Source: Eshraghiella crossota
Lineage (GTDB): Bacteria; Bacillota; Clostridia; Lachnospirales; Lachnospiraceae
NCBI RefSeq assembly: GCF_025148445.1
Contig: NZ_CP102270.1
Coordinates: forward strand, 1,442,001 to 1,506,000
Reading direction: 5' to 3'
Length of the DNA: 64,000 nucleotides
The translations under genes were made by a program, and so were the position numbers. Below the pieces are notes generated by a model. The model saw only the letters and a program-made list of their open reading frames with translations, did no database searches and was not told the origin of the DNA. Positions within the stretch are counted from its first letter, which is position 1, and each line of letters opens with the position of its first letter. Below, one piece after another: positions 25,092 through 33,094 of this stretch.

Positions 25092-25715
25092 CTATACAGT
25101 ATGTTTAGATAATTCTTTTCTTATATCTTCTATTACAGATATTTTTTCACTTGTTCTATTATGCTCACTTTTTATGATTCTGTCAACTGTTTCAACACAA
25201 TCTTCCAGAATATCATTTACAACAATGTAGTCATAGGCTTCCACGCCTTTGGCTTCTTCAGCCGCACGGTTAAGTCTCTTTTCAATGACATCTTCCGTCT
25301 CTGTTCCTCTTCCTGTAAGTCTGTCTTTAAGTGTTTTTGCATCCTTTGTTGTTATAAAAATAAGAACTGCTGACGGAAATTTCTCTTTTATCTTTAAGGC
25401 GCCCTGTATTTCAATTTCAAGGAGAACATCTTTGCCTTCACTAATCTTTTCTTCCACAAACGCTTTAGGAGTTCCGTAATAATTCCCTACATAACACGCA
25501 TATTCAACAAAAGCGTCTTCTTTTATCATATTCTCAAATTCTTCCCTGGTCTTAAAAAAATAAGAAACTCCGTCTGTCTCGCCCGGTCTCATTCCTCTTG
25601 TTGTTGCCGATATTGAAAGGGCATATCCTTCTTTTTCCGATATCAGCCTGTTCATAACGGTGCCTTTTCCCGCACCTGAAAAACCTGACACAACAATCAA
25701 ATTTCCTTTATTCAT
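25092..25715 (-). CDS. gmk: Guanylate kinase
   Basis: A 207-residue kinase converting GMP to GDP. The P-loop SGFSGAGKGTV starts at residue 10; SATTRGMRPGETDGVSYFF, the GMP-binding YGTP segment and RLTGRGTETE of the lid follow. I chose ATG 25715 because the upstream in-frame ATG at 25730 overlaps the likely AGG ribosome site. It follows yicC by 17 bases. Confidence 0.95.
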   Translation of the reverse strand: MNKGNLIVVSGFSGAGKGTVMNRLISEKEGYALSISATTRGMRPGETDGVSYFFKTREEFENMIKEDAFVEYACYVGNYYGTPKAFVEEKISEGKDVLLEIEIQGALKIKEKFPSAVLIFITTKDAKTLKDRLTGRGTETEDVIEKRLNRAAEEAKGVEAYDYIVVNDILEDCVETVDRIIKSEHNRTSEKISVIEDIRKELSKHTV

Positions 25716-25732
25716 AGATGTACCTCGCATTT

Positions 25733-26611
25733 CTATTCAATATTCTGTATCTGTTCCCTGACTTTTTCTATTTCTGTCTTAAGACTTATGGCATTGTCGG
25801 ATATGGCAAGGTCATTAGCCTTTGAAAGTATGGTATTGGCCTCACGGTTCATTTCCTGCGCAATAAAATCAAGCTTACGTCCTACGTTACCGCCCTCAAT
25901 AAGGGTATCTCTTGTGCTTTCGATGTGACTTCTTAATCTTACCGTCTCTTCGTCCACACAAATCTTATCCGCAAAAATCGTTACTTCCGTAGCAATCCTG
26001 TTCTCATCAAGTGATGCATCATTAAGTACTTCATGAATCTTATCAATAAGCTTCTTTCTGTATTCCGTTACAACCTCAGGGCTTCTTTTTTCAATATCAT
26101 CAACAAGTCCCAACATATAATCAAGCTTGCCTAACATATCATTTTTAAGATTCTCGCCCTCGGTTATTCTGGTAGCAACAAACTGCTCGCACGCCTGTGT
26201 CAATGCCTCTTTAAGGATAATCCAGATTTCTTCTTCGTCATCACTTTGTTCTTCCATTGTGATAACTTCCGGATATCTTGATATGGAGGATGCTTTCACA
26301 TCATTATCAATTTCAAACTGTTCCGATATCTTTTTTAATATATCCATATACGAAGCAGCAAGGGTTTCATTATATTTTAGGTTATATTGATTCTCGGTAT
26401 AGTCTTCATATGATATAAAAATATCAACCTTGCCCCTGTTTATATATTTCTTAAGTTCTGTTCTTATTCCTGCTTCATAGAAATTAAGTTTCTTAGGCAT
26501 CTTGATTGACGGTTCAAAATATCTGTGATTAACGGATTTCATCTCAATCGTAATCTTTCTGTCTCCGTCAGAAGCCTCTCCTCTCCCGAATCCGGTCATG
26601 CTTTTTATCAT
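25733..26611 (-). CDS. yicC: YicC/YloC family endoribonuclease
   Basis: A 292-residue protein starting MIKSMTGFGRGEA, the near-invariant family N-terminus, and ending in the DUF1732 domain with KLDFIAQEMNREANTILSKA. Family members are metal-dependent endoribonucleases involved in RNA turnover. It is first of the yicC-gmk-rpoZ-uppP run, and its upstream region faces rqcH divergently. A TATAAT lies at 26651-26656 on the minus strand without a good -35. Confidence 0.92.
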   Translation of the reverse strand: MIKSMTGFGRGEASDGDRKITIEMKSVNHRYFEPSIKMPKKLNFYEAGIRTELKKYINRGKVDIFISYEDYTENQYNLKYNETLAASYMDILKKISEQFEIDNDVKASSISRYPEVITMEEQSDDEEEIWIILKEALTQACEQFVATRITEGENLKNDMLGKLDYMLGLVDDIEKRSPEVVTEYRKKLIDKIHEVLNDASLDENRIATEVTIFADKICVDEETVRLRSHIESTRDTLIEGGNVGRKLDFIAQEMNREANTILSKANDLAISDNAISLKTEIEKVREQIQNIE

Positions 26612-26753
26612 AAGTCTGCAACCTTTCTTTATTTATGACATATTGAAATTATATTACCAAAAACCGCATTTCAATTCAAGTGCGGGGTTCAAAAATAAAG
26701 CCTGTGTCTGACATATTTTCGATAAAAATATTCTACGAAATATCTCATAAATG

Positions 26754-26762
26754 TGCTATACT
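26754..26762 (+). promoter_or_regulatory. Extended -10 promoter element of rqcH
   Basis: TGC followed directly by TATACT makes an extended -10 element 30 bases before ATG 26792. There is no convincing -35, as is common for extended -10 promoters. Confidence 0.5.
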
Positions 26763-26791
26763 TATCCAAGAAATTTTTTGAGGTAAAAGAA

Positions 26792-28528
26792 ATGGCATTT
26801 GATGGAATTACTATAAGAAGTCTTATTTTTGAATTAAATAATAAAATATTAAACGGCAGGATTGATAAGATTGCCCAGCCTGAAAAGGACGAACTCCTTC
26901 TTACAATCAAGACGCCCTCCGGCCAGCAAAGACTCATGCTGTCCGTGAATGCAAGTCTGCCGCTGGCTTATCTTGTAAGCAGCAATAAGCCCTCTCCCCT
27001 TACTGCACCTAACTTCTGTATGCTTTTAAGAAAGCATATCAATAACGGACGTATTACGGAGATTTCCCAGCCCGGTTTAGAGCGTATAATTGATTTTAAA
27101 ATTGAGCATCTTAACGAGCTTGGCGATATGTGCACAAAACACCTTATGGTGGAGCTTATGGGAAAACACAGTAATATCATATTTATTGACGATAACAACA
27201 AAATCATTGACAGTATCAAGCGTATAAATGCCAGCGTAAGTTCGGTAAGGGAAGTTCTTCCGGGTTTTGACTATTTTATTCCGAATACAACGGATAAAGC
27301 CGATGTCCTTGCCATGTCGGAACCTGAAATCACAGAGGCAATAAAGGATAAGGCACTTCCTGTTTCAAAAATACTTTATCAGAGCTTTACAGGTATAAGT
27401 CCACAGGTTAATAACGAAATATGCGATATATCAGGAGTGGAGGCAAGGAAATCCGTCACCGGGCTTTCCAATAACGAACTTACACACTTTGTAAGAACCT
27501 TTTATAACATTCTTGATACCGTAAAAAGCAATGATTTTAACCCTGTAATAATTACAACCGGCAAGGATAAAATATACGATGTTATAAATTACGGCACTTC
27601 TGCCTGCGATACCGTAAAATATGACTCCGTAAGCCGTATGCTTGAGGATTACTACAAGGATAAAAATATCTCCGACCGTATCAGACAACGTTCTGCCGAT
27701 TTAAGACAGATTGTGTCCACGGCACTTGTAAGAAATTATAAAAAATATGATTTGCAGCAGAAACAGCTTGACGATACATCAAAAAGGGAAACTTACAGAA
27801 TATACGGCGAACTTCTCAATGTTTACGGATATGAGATACCCAAAGATGCCAAATCCTGTGAGGTTCTTAATTATTATACCAATGAAAATATCACCATTCC
27901 TCTTGACCCACAGCTTTCGGCACTTGAAAACAGTAAAAAATATTTTGCAAAATACAATAAGTTAAAACGTACCTATGAAGCCCTTTCCGAGCTTGTTCTG
28001 TCGACAAAAGCGGAAATAGACCACCTTGAATCAATTAACACCGCCCTTGATATTGCGGTAAGTTATGAGGACCTTGGTCAAATCAGGGAAGAACTTATTG
28101 AATATGGCTTTATCAAGAAGAACTTGTCAAAAAAAGGGAAAGAAAAGAAAGTTAAATGTGTTCCGTTCCACTATATATCTTCGGACGGTTTTGATATATA
28201 TGTAGGCAAAAACAATATCCAGAACAAGGAACTGACTTTTAAATTTGCAACAGGTAATGACTGGTGGTTCCACGCCAAAAATATGCCCGGTTCCCATGTA
28301 ATTGTCAAGTGTGATAAAAAAGAACTTCCCGACAAGACTTATGAAGAGGCTGCTGCCCTTGCCGCTTACTACTCAAAAGGAAGAACTTATGAAAAAGTCG
28401 AGGTCGATTACGTTGAGAGAAAACAGCTTAAAAAAGTTACCGGTGGTGCTCCGGGCTTCGTAATCTACCATACAAATTATTCAATGAATATAAGTCCGGA
28501 TATCAGCAAAATAAAGGAAGTAAAGTAA
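26792..28528 (+). CDS. rqcH: RqcH (NFACT protein; ribosome quality control, Ala-tailing factor)
   Basis: A 578-residue homologue of Rqc2/NEMF, formerly seen as a fibronectin-binding protein. It binds stalled 50S-peptidyl-tRNA complexes and adds C-terminal alanine tails for degradation. The NFACT-N domain (MAFDGITIRSLIFELN onward) is followed by a long coiled-coil (about residues 290-440) and the C-terminal NFACT-R domain with GNDWWFHAKNMPGSHV and KKVTGGAPGFVIY. ATG 26792 follows TTGAGGT; an in-frame GTG 39 bases upstream overlaps the -10 element and is rejected. Its partner RqcP is not in the window. Confidence 0.93.
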   Translation: MAFDGITIRSLIFELNNKILNGRIDKIAQPEKDELLLTIKTPSGQQRLMLSVNASLPLAYLVSSNKPSPLTAPNFCMLLRKHINNGRITEISQPGLERIIDFKIEHLNELGDMCTKHLMVELMGKHSNIIFIDDNNKIIDSIKRINASVSSVREVLPGFDYFIPNTTDKADVLAMSEPEITEAIKDKALPVSKILYQSFTGISPQVNNEICDISGVEARKSVTGLSNNELTHFVRTFYNILDTVKSNDFNPVIITTGKDKIYDVINYGTSACDTVKYDSVSRMLEDYYKDKNISDRIRQRSADLRQIVSTALVRNYKKYDLQQKQLDDTSKRETYRIYGELLNVYGYEIPKDAKSCEVLNYYTNENITIPLDPQLSALENSKKYFAKYNKLKRTYEALSELVLSTKAEIDHLESINTALDIAVSYEDLGQIREELIEYGFIKKNLSKKGKEKKVKCVPFHYISSDGFDIYVGKNNIQNKELTFKFATGNDWWFHAKNMPGSHVIVKCDKKELPDKTYEEAAALAAYYSKGRTYEKVEVDYVERKQLKKVTGGAPGFVIYHTNYSMNISPDISKIKEVK

Positions 28529-28552
28529 GGGGCATTTCTCCACAATTTTTAA

Positions 28553-28663
28553 CTAGCATTTTTTAGGTGGTATACAATAGAGCATTCCACATATCATTGT
28601 AATAAAGGGAATAAATGCCGCCAAAGCTATTCCCTTTATATTTAAAGAATGTTCAATTAACAT
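28553..28663 (-). CDS. Hydrophobic 36-residue micro-ORF
   Basis: An unrecognised small ORF starting at ATG 28663, which overlaps the stop of the preceding micro-ORF. The peptide has a polar start (MLIEHSLNIKG), a hydrophobic stretch of about 18 residues with a proline and a cysteine (residues 12-28), and the tail YCIPPKKC. It could span the membrane once. It resembles a small toxin or a precursor of a secreted peptide in general form only; I know no family for it. Part of it is encoded by an inverted repeat (28603-28638), which is a reason for doubt. Confidence 0.35.
   Translation of the reverse strand: MLIEHSLNIKGIALAAFIPFITMICGMLYCIPPKKC
28603..28638 (+). terminator. Possible rqcH terminator
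   Basis: An 11-base inverted repeat (TAAAGGGAATA, 28603-28613, with 28628-28638) and a 14-base loop are followed by TATTT, about 75 bases after the rqcH stop. The T-run is weak. It lies within the micro-ORF coding region on the other strand. Confidence 0.4.
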
Positions 28664-28710
28664 CTTGATCTAAAAATCTCACCCTTTGACACATTGCTCA
28701 CTTTTATCAT
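28657..28710 (-). CDS. 17-residue micro-ORF with a strong ribosome site
   Basis: Unrecognised. ATG 28710 is preceded at seven bases by a perfect AGGAGG (28723-28718), the best ribosome site in this gap. The peptide starts MIKVSNVSKG and ends in a single cysteine. Its start overlaps the stop of the upstream micro-ORF (ATGA) and its end overlaps the start of the next, so it is the middle of a three-member coupled chain. Confidence 0.35.
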   Translation of the reverse strand: MIKVSNVSKGEIFRSRC

Positions 28711-28790
28711 AACAAAGCCTCCTGTTCTTTATATTTGGTATATTTACAATGGTCTGTTGTTTTGTTTGCTATAGCTATAATCTTTTTCAT
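28707..28790 (-). CDS. 27-residue micro-ORF, first of three
   Basis: Unrecognised. ATG 28790 follows AAAGGA by nine bases. The peptide begins MKKIIAIANK and ends KEQEALL, with one cysteine in the middle; it is mostly polar and basic. Its last codons contain the AGGAGG ribosome site of the next ORF and its TGA overlaps that ORF's ATG. The arrangement suggests real translation, but none of the three peptides can be tied to a family. Confidence 0.3.
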   Translation of the reverse strand: MKKIIAIANKTTDHCKYTKYKEQEALL

Positions 28791-28811
28791 AATCCTCAAT
28801 CCTTTGACTAT

Positions 28812-28840
28812 AGTATAAGAAAAACGAGACCTCATATGAA
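28812..28840 (-). promoter_or_regulatory. Candidate promoter of the micro-ORF cluster
   Basis: On the minus strand TTCATA (28840-28835) and TATACT (28817-28812) are 17 bases apart. The -35 falls in the loop of the terminator of the upstream gene. The predicted leader is only about 15 bases. Confidence 0.35.
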
Positions 28841-28850
28841 GTCTCGTTTT
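28816..28850 (-). terminator. Terminator of the surface-protein/lipoprotein operon
   Basis: AAAACGAGAC (28821-28830) pairs with 28841-28850 across a ten-base loop and runs into TTTTTCTT on the minus strand, 54 bases after the lipoprotein stop. Confidence 0.8.
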
Positions 28851-28903
28851 GCTGTTCAATATATACTATCTATTTGGTTTTAACTTTATTCATACATTCT
28901 CTA

Positions 28904-29482
28904 TTAAATATCTAATGTCTTTTTCAGAATCCTTTTTTCTGTTTTATCATAACCTCCTATGTTGATTTCGTTATAATAATAACTTATATGTAGTTTGTCC
29001 ATATATTCCTTATCCTTCATATAATCATCATATAATTTATCTGCCCGATTCGCAATTATTCCATCAAGTTCCGGGCCATAGGGATCAACTCTTCTTGAAA
29101 TGCCGTCACGATATATTATTTTAGTAACTGTATTGCTTTCTATATCAACATATAATTCGCATAATTTAGTATATCCTACTTCACCTCTTTCATAAACTTT
29201 GGACATAGATATTATCGCCTGACTGTCTTTGTCTTTGAAAAATTTATATTCGGCGTGTACAAGCAATAAATCTTTTGCATACTTATTGCAAACATTTTTC
29301 AGTTCTTCCTTACATTGTACCAAATCGCATATGCTGTTATCTAATTTTATTGATACTTCTTCTGTTTTTTCTTCATATGGTGCCCAGTCTTCATCTGAAC
29401 ATCCCGATAAAATCATGCAACTCAAAATAACCAAAAATACAATCAATGTTATTATTTTTCTACCATTCAATTTATGTCTCAT
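28904..29482 (-). CDS. Predicted lipoprotein of unknown function
   Basis: A 192-residue protein with a lipoprotein signal: basic start (MRHKLNGRK), hydrophobic core, and lipobox LSGC with the cysteine near residue 28. The mature part is acidic and mostly helical, with no domain I recognise. I chose ATG 29482, preceded by AGGTGG; a GTG five codons earlier directly follows the stop of the upstream gene. The 15-base gap makes it a partner of the large VWA protein, so both probably act at the cell surface. Confidence 0.7.
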   Translation of the reverse strand: MRHKLNGRKIITLIVFLVILSCMILSGCSDEDWAPYEEKTEEVSIKLDNSICDLVQCKEELKNVCNKYAKDLLLVHAEYKFFKDKDSQAIISMSKVYERGEVGYTKLCELYVDIESNTVTKIIYRDGISRRVDPYGPELDGIIANRADKLYDDYMKDKEYMDKLHISYYYNEINIGGYDKTEKRILKKTLDI

Positions 29483-29497
29483 AAATAACTCTGCCAC

Positions 29498-31477
29498 CTA
29501 ACTTCTCGTATTATATTTATTAAATATGCAATAGCAATTATATGTTTCCTTACCATATCTGCTTGCGCCGCTTCCACGTCCATTATACCTTGACAACATT
29601 TTTATAATATCATTATAAGAATAATTCCAATAATCATTCGTTAATTTTTCTTCTTTAGCTCCCCACATTAACACCAATGCAACCATTTCTATATTGAACT
29701 CATTTTCGTCCTTTAATTTATACCATATATATTCTCTATCATGCCAATCAGTATAATCATAATTATCACTTTTATAATACCAATTCAATGTCTTTATGGC
29801 TGTTTCTGTTAATATTTGACCATATCCCACGCTTGAATCCTCTCTATATGGAACCGGCATATCCGGATATCCCATAATCAATTGTTGATACCACGAACTA
29901 TTATTATACAATTCAACCAGGTATAAATAGGCAAACTGCTGTGCAACCAATGAATCAGCTATGTCATCCATTACATCATAACAACGAAGTTCCCTTAAGA
30001 GAATAGACTGCACAGCTGCCTTTGGAAGTAAATACTTATTACAAATCTCTGTAATAAATTCGTCATTTTCATAAATTATGTCAATACAGTCCATAGTAGA
30101 ATAATAACCTATGTTCTTATGCTGCATTATCCAATTAAAATCTTTATTTATCTGAGTTTCTATTTCTTCATAAAGTTCACTTTTATTTTCTTCTGTAAGT
30201 CTTTTATTATAACCAAATATTAATTTTAATGGATCATCTTTATCACTAATCCCATCACCATCTGTATCTTTCATATTTGGATTACTTTTCATGTCAAAAA
30301 TATATGCTGCCACTTCTGAAGATACATCAAATTTATTAAATATAGTATTTATCCAAAATGTCGGAATAACATCTATCTCCTCTCCGTCAAGTAACCCATC
30401 ACCATCTGTATCTGGGTTAAATGGATCCGTATAAATAATCGTACCATTCGATAATCTCATCCCTGATATTTCAAAAACATCCGGTATTCCATCTTTATCA
30501 CTATCAGCACTATCAATTTTTTGGTCTATCATAATTTCACTATATATATTAATTAATTCATCCGCAGTAACTGCTTTAAAATATTTTCCACCCGTCCGTT
30601 CTGCTACATTTTTTAACAATTCGTTGTTATTCTGTCCTCCAATATATACCGTATTTATTTTAATATTATTCTCAATAGCCAAATCAATCACTGAACTACT
30701 TAATTCCGATTCACCGTCACTAACAAGTAATATTCTTTTTTCCGAATCATTCCTTGTATTGGTTAATATTCTAATTGATTCCTTTATAGCATTATTAAAG
30801 TTCGTTCCACCATTAGAATATATTTTATCTATGGCATTCATAAGAACATATTCTGAATTTGTCAATTCACAAACAGTATTGGCCTCTGATGTAAATAGCA
30901 CAATTCCTGTTCGATCATCATTTCCTTGAGCTTTAACATAATTTTTTGATGCTAACTTTCTATAGCATGTCGTTATCTGATAACTGGACCCCGGATACAA
31001 CGTATTTTTAACTGAATACTCAAAATCCGGATCATTTGTCCTCATGCTTCCAGAACAATCAATTAATATAACTGTATCAAAAACTATATTATTGCTATTA
31101 GGATATTTAATTTCCTTGTTCCATGCCTCGAACCATTCCTCTTTATCAACAACCATATATTTACTAAAATGATTTACCTCTGTTGAAACGCTCATATTAA
31201 TCTCATCATAATGCGTTTCTTGTTCCACGAATCTATTATTTTTCTCATCATACCATAATATTATTAACTTTTTTAACATTTCAGCAGAATATGATTCATT
31301 CATAAAAAAAGTAATCTTTGCATTATCAAACTTTGAACTACTATTTATATCAATAGGAACTCCAACCAATCCAACTGTGTCTGATATATATTTATCTTTT
31401 CCATATAAATCCTCAATATCTGTTGTGCTATTAATATATCCTGTACCCTTAAATTCAACTGATACTTTTGAAATATC
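29498..31477 (-). CDS. C-terminal half of the split VWA protein (open frame after the stop)
   Basis: The 659 codons after the in-frame TAA. Translation could begin only at a TTG (31369) or other weak start inside the conserved linker, without a signal peptide or clear ribosome site, so an independent protein is unlikely to be exported. It holds the VWA domain (about 31066-30530 in DNA terms), three TSP3 repeats and the lysozyme-like tail. The frame is otherwise undamaged over almost 2 kb, so the stop is recent, suppressed, or a sequencing error. Confidence 0.6.
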   Translation of the reverse strand, partial: DISKVSVEFKGTGYINSTTDIEDLYGKDKYISDTVGLVGVPIDINSSSKFDNAKITFFMNESYSAEMLKKLIILWYDEKNNRFVEQETHYDEINMSVSTEVNHFSKYMVVDKEEWFEAWNKEIKYPNSNNIVFDTVILIDCSGSMRTNDPDFEYSVKNTLYPGSSYQITTCYRKLASKNYVKAQGNDDRTGIVLFTSEANTVCELTNSEYVLMNAIDKIYSNGGTNFNNAIKESIRILTNTRNDSEKRILLVSDGESELSSSVIDLAIENNIKINTVYIGGQNNNELLKNVAERTGGKYFKAVTADELINIYSEIMIDQKIDSADSDKDGIPDVFEISGMRLSNGTIIYTDPFNPDTDGDGLLDGEEIDVIPTFWINTIFNKFDVSSEVAAYIFDMKSNPNMKDTDGDGISDKDDPLKLIFGYNKRLTEENKSELYEEIETQINKDFNWIMQHKNIGYYSTMDCIDIIYENDEFITEICNKYLLPKAAVQSILLRELRCYDVMDDIADSLVAQQFAYLYLVELYNNSSWYQQLIMGYPDMPVPYREDSSVGYGQILTETAIKTLNWYYKSDNYDYTDWHDREYIWYKLKDENEFNIEMVALVLMWGAKEEKLTNDYWNYSYNDIIKMLSRYNGRGSGASRYGKETYNCYCIFNKYNTRS

Positions 31478-32755
31478 TTATCTGTCCTCATTGGATATAT
31501 CAATTTCTAAATTTTGAAATATTTTTTCATCACAATCCAAAATACCATTATCATCTGTATCCTTTAATAATGGACTAAATTTTAATTTTATCTCATCTCC
31601 GTCATTTAATGTATCACCATCTGTATCACTGTTGTTAGGATTTGTAAAATAAATATTTATTTCATCTCCATCGGATAAGCCGTCACCATCACTATCAGCA
31701 ATATTAGGATTCGTACCTAATTCTATTTCTATCCCATTTTTTAGTCCATCGTTATCATTATCAACTTCAAAATCCGACACTCCCTTAACTAAAGAATCGT
31801 ACGCAAGCGGATTACTTCTTACAATGTATATTTCCTGAAAATCTGTTAATCCATCCGCATCTGTATCTACATCATATCTGTTTAAGCCATATATCTCTTC
31901 ATAATAATCTGATAAGCCATCACCATCACTATCAATATCCATATCAATTTTGTATTCTGTTTCTATCAAATAGCCATTATCATCCCAATTACTTATTCTG
32001 ACGCAATTTATTCCTTTAACATAATCATCATAACTTAATACTACTGAGTAATTCCATAATGTGGAACTATTGCCTCTCCAAAAACGTAATTCTGTTGAGC
32101 CTTCGTCTTCAAAACCTATAACATATGCATATATATTTTCTTTAACTTTCATATCAACTTTCTTTGGATTATATTGTGATTTATCTGATTTGGAGAGATT
32201 AATATCCTGTCCATTATTCTCTTTTTTAGATGAATCTGTAAAGTTAATATACAATGATGCATTACTATCCTTCCATGCTACAAAATGTGTCAAATCCAAA
32301 TATACGACGTCCCCTGCATGAAAATATTCTTCTTCATTACTACTTTCTATCAGCTCCCAATGACCATATTCTCCACCATCAGCGAAATAAACATTATTAT
32401 CATCTCGTCCTCCCGCACTCCATGAATTCCATTGGGTGTTACAATCAGGACTTAATCGATTAAACGTAACGTTATACGTTGTATCAGGAACCTGAACACT
32501 CCATACATTACTATCCTCCTTCGTCATTATGTAATGAATATGTCCCGACGTATTATCGACCAATTCCATTACTGCATTATCATTACCTAACCACTGTTCA
32601 GCAGTATTGTCTTTCAAATAAATCTTAGTATAGTTTGTTTTTGCCCAAATCACTTGCAAAAAACTTTCTAATCTCATACTTGTTCCTAATACTACGAGCA
32701 TCAATACGAGTGAAATCACTCTTTTAATCTTTTTGTTTTTTAATATTTTTCCCAT
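31478..32755 (-). CDS. N-terminal half of the split VWA protein
   Basis: The 425 residues before the TAA, with a good ribosome site (GGAGGAGA), a basic signal peptide and six TSP3 repeats, ending ISNEDR. As read, it would be a secreted calcium-binding protein without the VWA domain. The start ATG 32755 is preferred over the longer open frame, which passes through the ribosome site. Confidence 0.75.
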   Translation of the reverse strand: MGKILKNKKIKRVISLVLMLVVLGTSMRLESFLQVIWAKTNYTKIYLKDNTAEQWLGNDNAVMELVDNTSGHIHYIMTKEDSNVWSVQVPDTTYNVTFNRLSPDCNTQWNSWSAGGRDDNNVYFADGGEYGHWELIESSNEEEYFHAGDVVYLDLTHFVAWKDSNASLYINFTDSSKKENNGQDINLSKSDKSQYNPKKVDMKVKENIYAYVIGFEDEGSTELRFWRGNSSTLWNYSVVLSYDDYVKGINCVRISNWDDNGYLIETEYKIDMDIDSDGDGLSDYYEEIYGLNRYDVDTDADGLTDFQEIYIVRSNPLAYDSLVKGVSDFEVDNDNDGLKNGIEIELGTNPNIADSDGDGLSDGDEINIYFTNPNNSDTDGDTLNDGDEIKLKFSPLLKDTDDNGILDCDEKIFQNLEIDISNEDR

Positions 32756-32811
32756 ATATTCTCCTCCTAAATATGTTATTAATTTTTTACAAACTAAGTT
32801 TGCTACTAACA

Positions 32812-32841
32812 ATTTTAGCATTACGCATAATGAAATGTCAA
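32812..32841 (-). promoter_or_regulatory. Promoter of the VWA protein operon
   Basis: TTGACA (32841-32836) and TAAAAT (32817-32812) are 18 bases apart on the minus strand, about 57 bases before ATG 32755. The rest of the 339-base gap (32756-33094) is very AT-rich and holds only the glgA terminator and a small CAAAC/GTTTG hairpin near 32790; I see no gene in it. Confidence 0.55.
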
Positions 32842-33016
32842 ATATTATATTTTTATCATATTATTCACGCAACTTTATTATTTTTTTATTAAAAAATCAG
32901 ATATTTTTATTATTTCTTGAACATCACATATTATTTTAAATATATCAATTGACATACCCTGTTTTCATTTTCCTATTAAAGATGTGGCTATAAAAATATA
33001 AATTTATTCATATAGC

Positions 33017-33057
33017 AAAAAAAGAACAGGATGTCCACTAATGTGAACACCCCGTTC
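33017..33057 (-). terminator. Terminator of glgA
   Basis: On the minus-strand RNA a 15-base stem (33057-33043 with 33038-33024) is fully paired allowing three G-U pairs, with a four-base loop, and runs into seven U residues. It starts 37 bases after the glgA stop. Confidence 0.85.
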
Positions 33058-33094
33058 ATTTTAAGAATCATTTTCAATTTCTTAATAGCATATT

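Larger units (their letters stand above)
29498..32755 (-). pseudogene. Surface VWA / thrombospondin-type-3 protein split by an in-frame stop
   Basis: One long frame of 1086 codons interrupted by a TAA at 31480-31478 (codon 426); the frame does not shift. Upstream part: MGKILKNKK start after GGAGGAGA, signal peptide (to about residue 38), a tryptophan-rich module that may be a carbohydrate-binding beta-sandwich, and six calcium-binding TSP3-type repeats (DSDGDGLSD, DTDADGLTD and so on). Downstream part: a linker ending THFSKYMVVD-like (NHFSKYMVVDKE), a VWA domain with intact MIDAS residues (DCSGSM, GGTNF, VSDGES), three more TSP3 repeats, and a C-terminal region with SSVGYGQI reminiscent of lysozyme-like folds. 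No good start exists for the second half. Confidence 0.8.

Noticed and set aside
29498..32755. Tandem DNA repeats suggested by repeated GAT-rich stretches
   Set aside because: They are codons of the TSP3 calcium-binding motif and are not exact DNA repeats.
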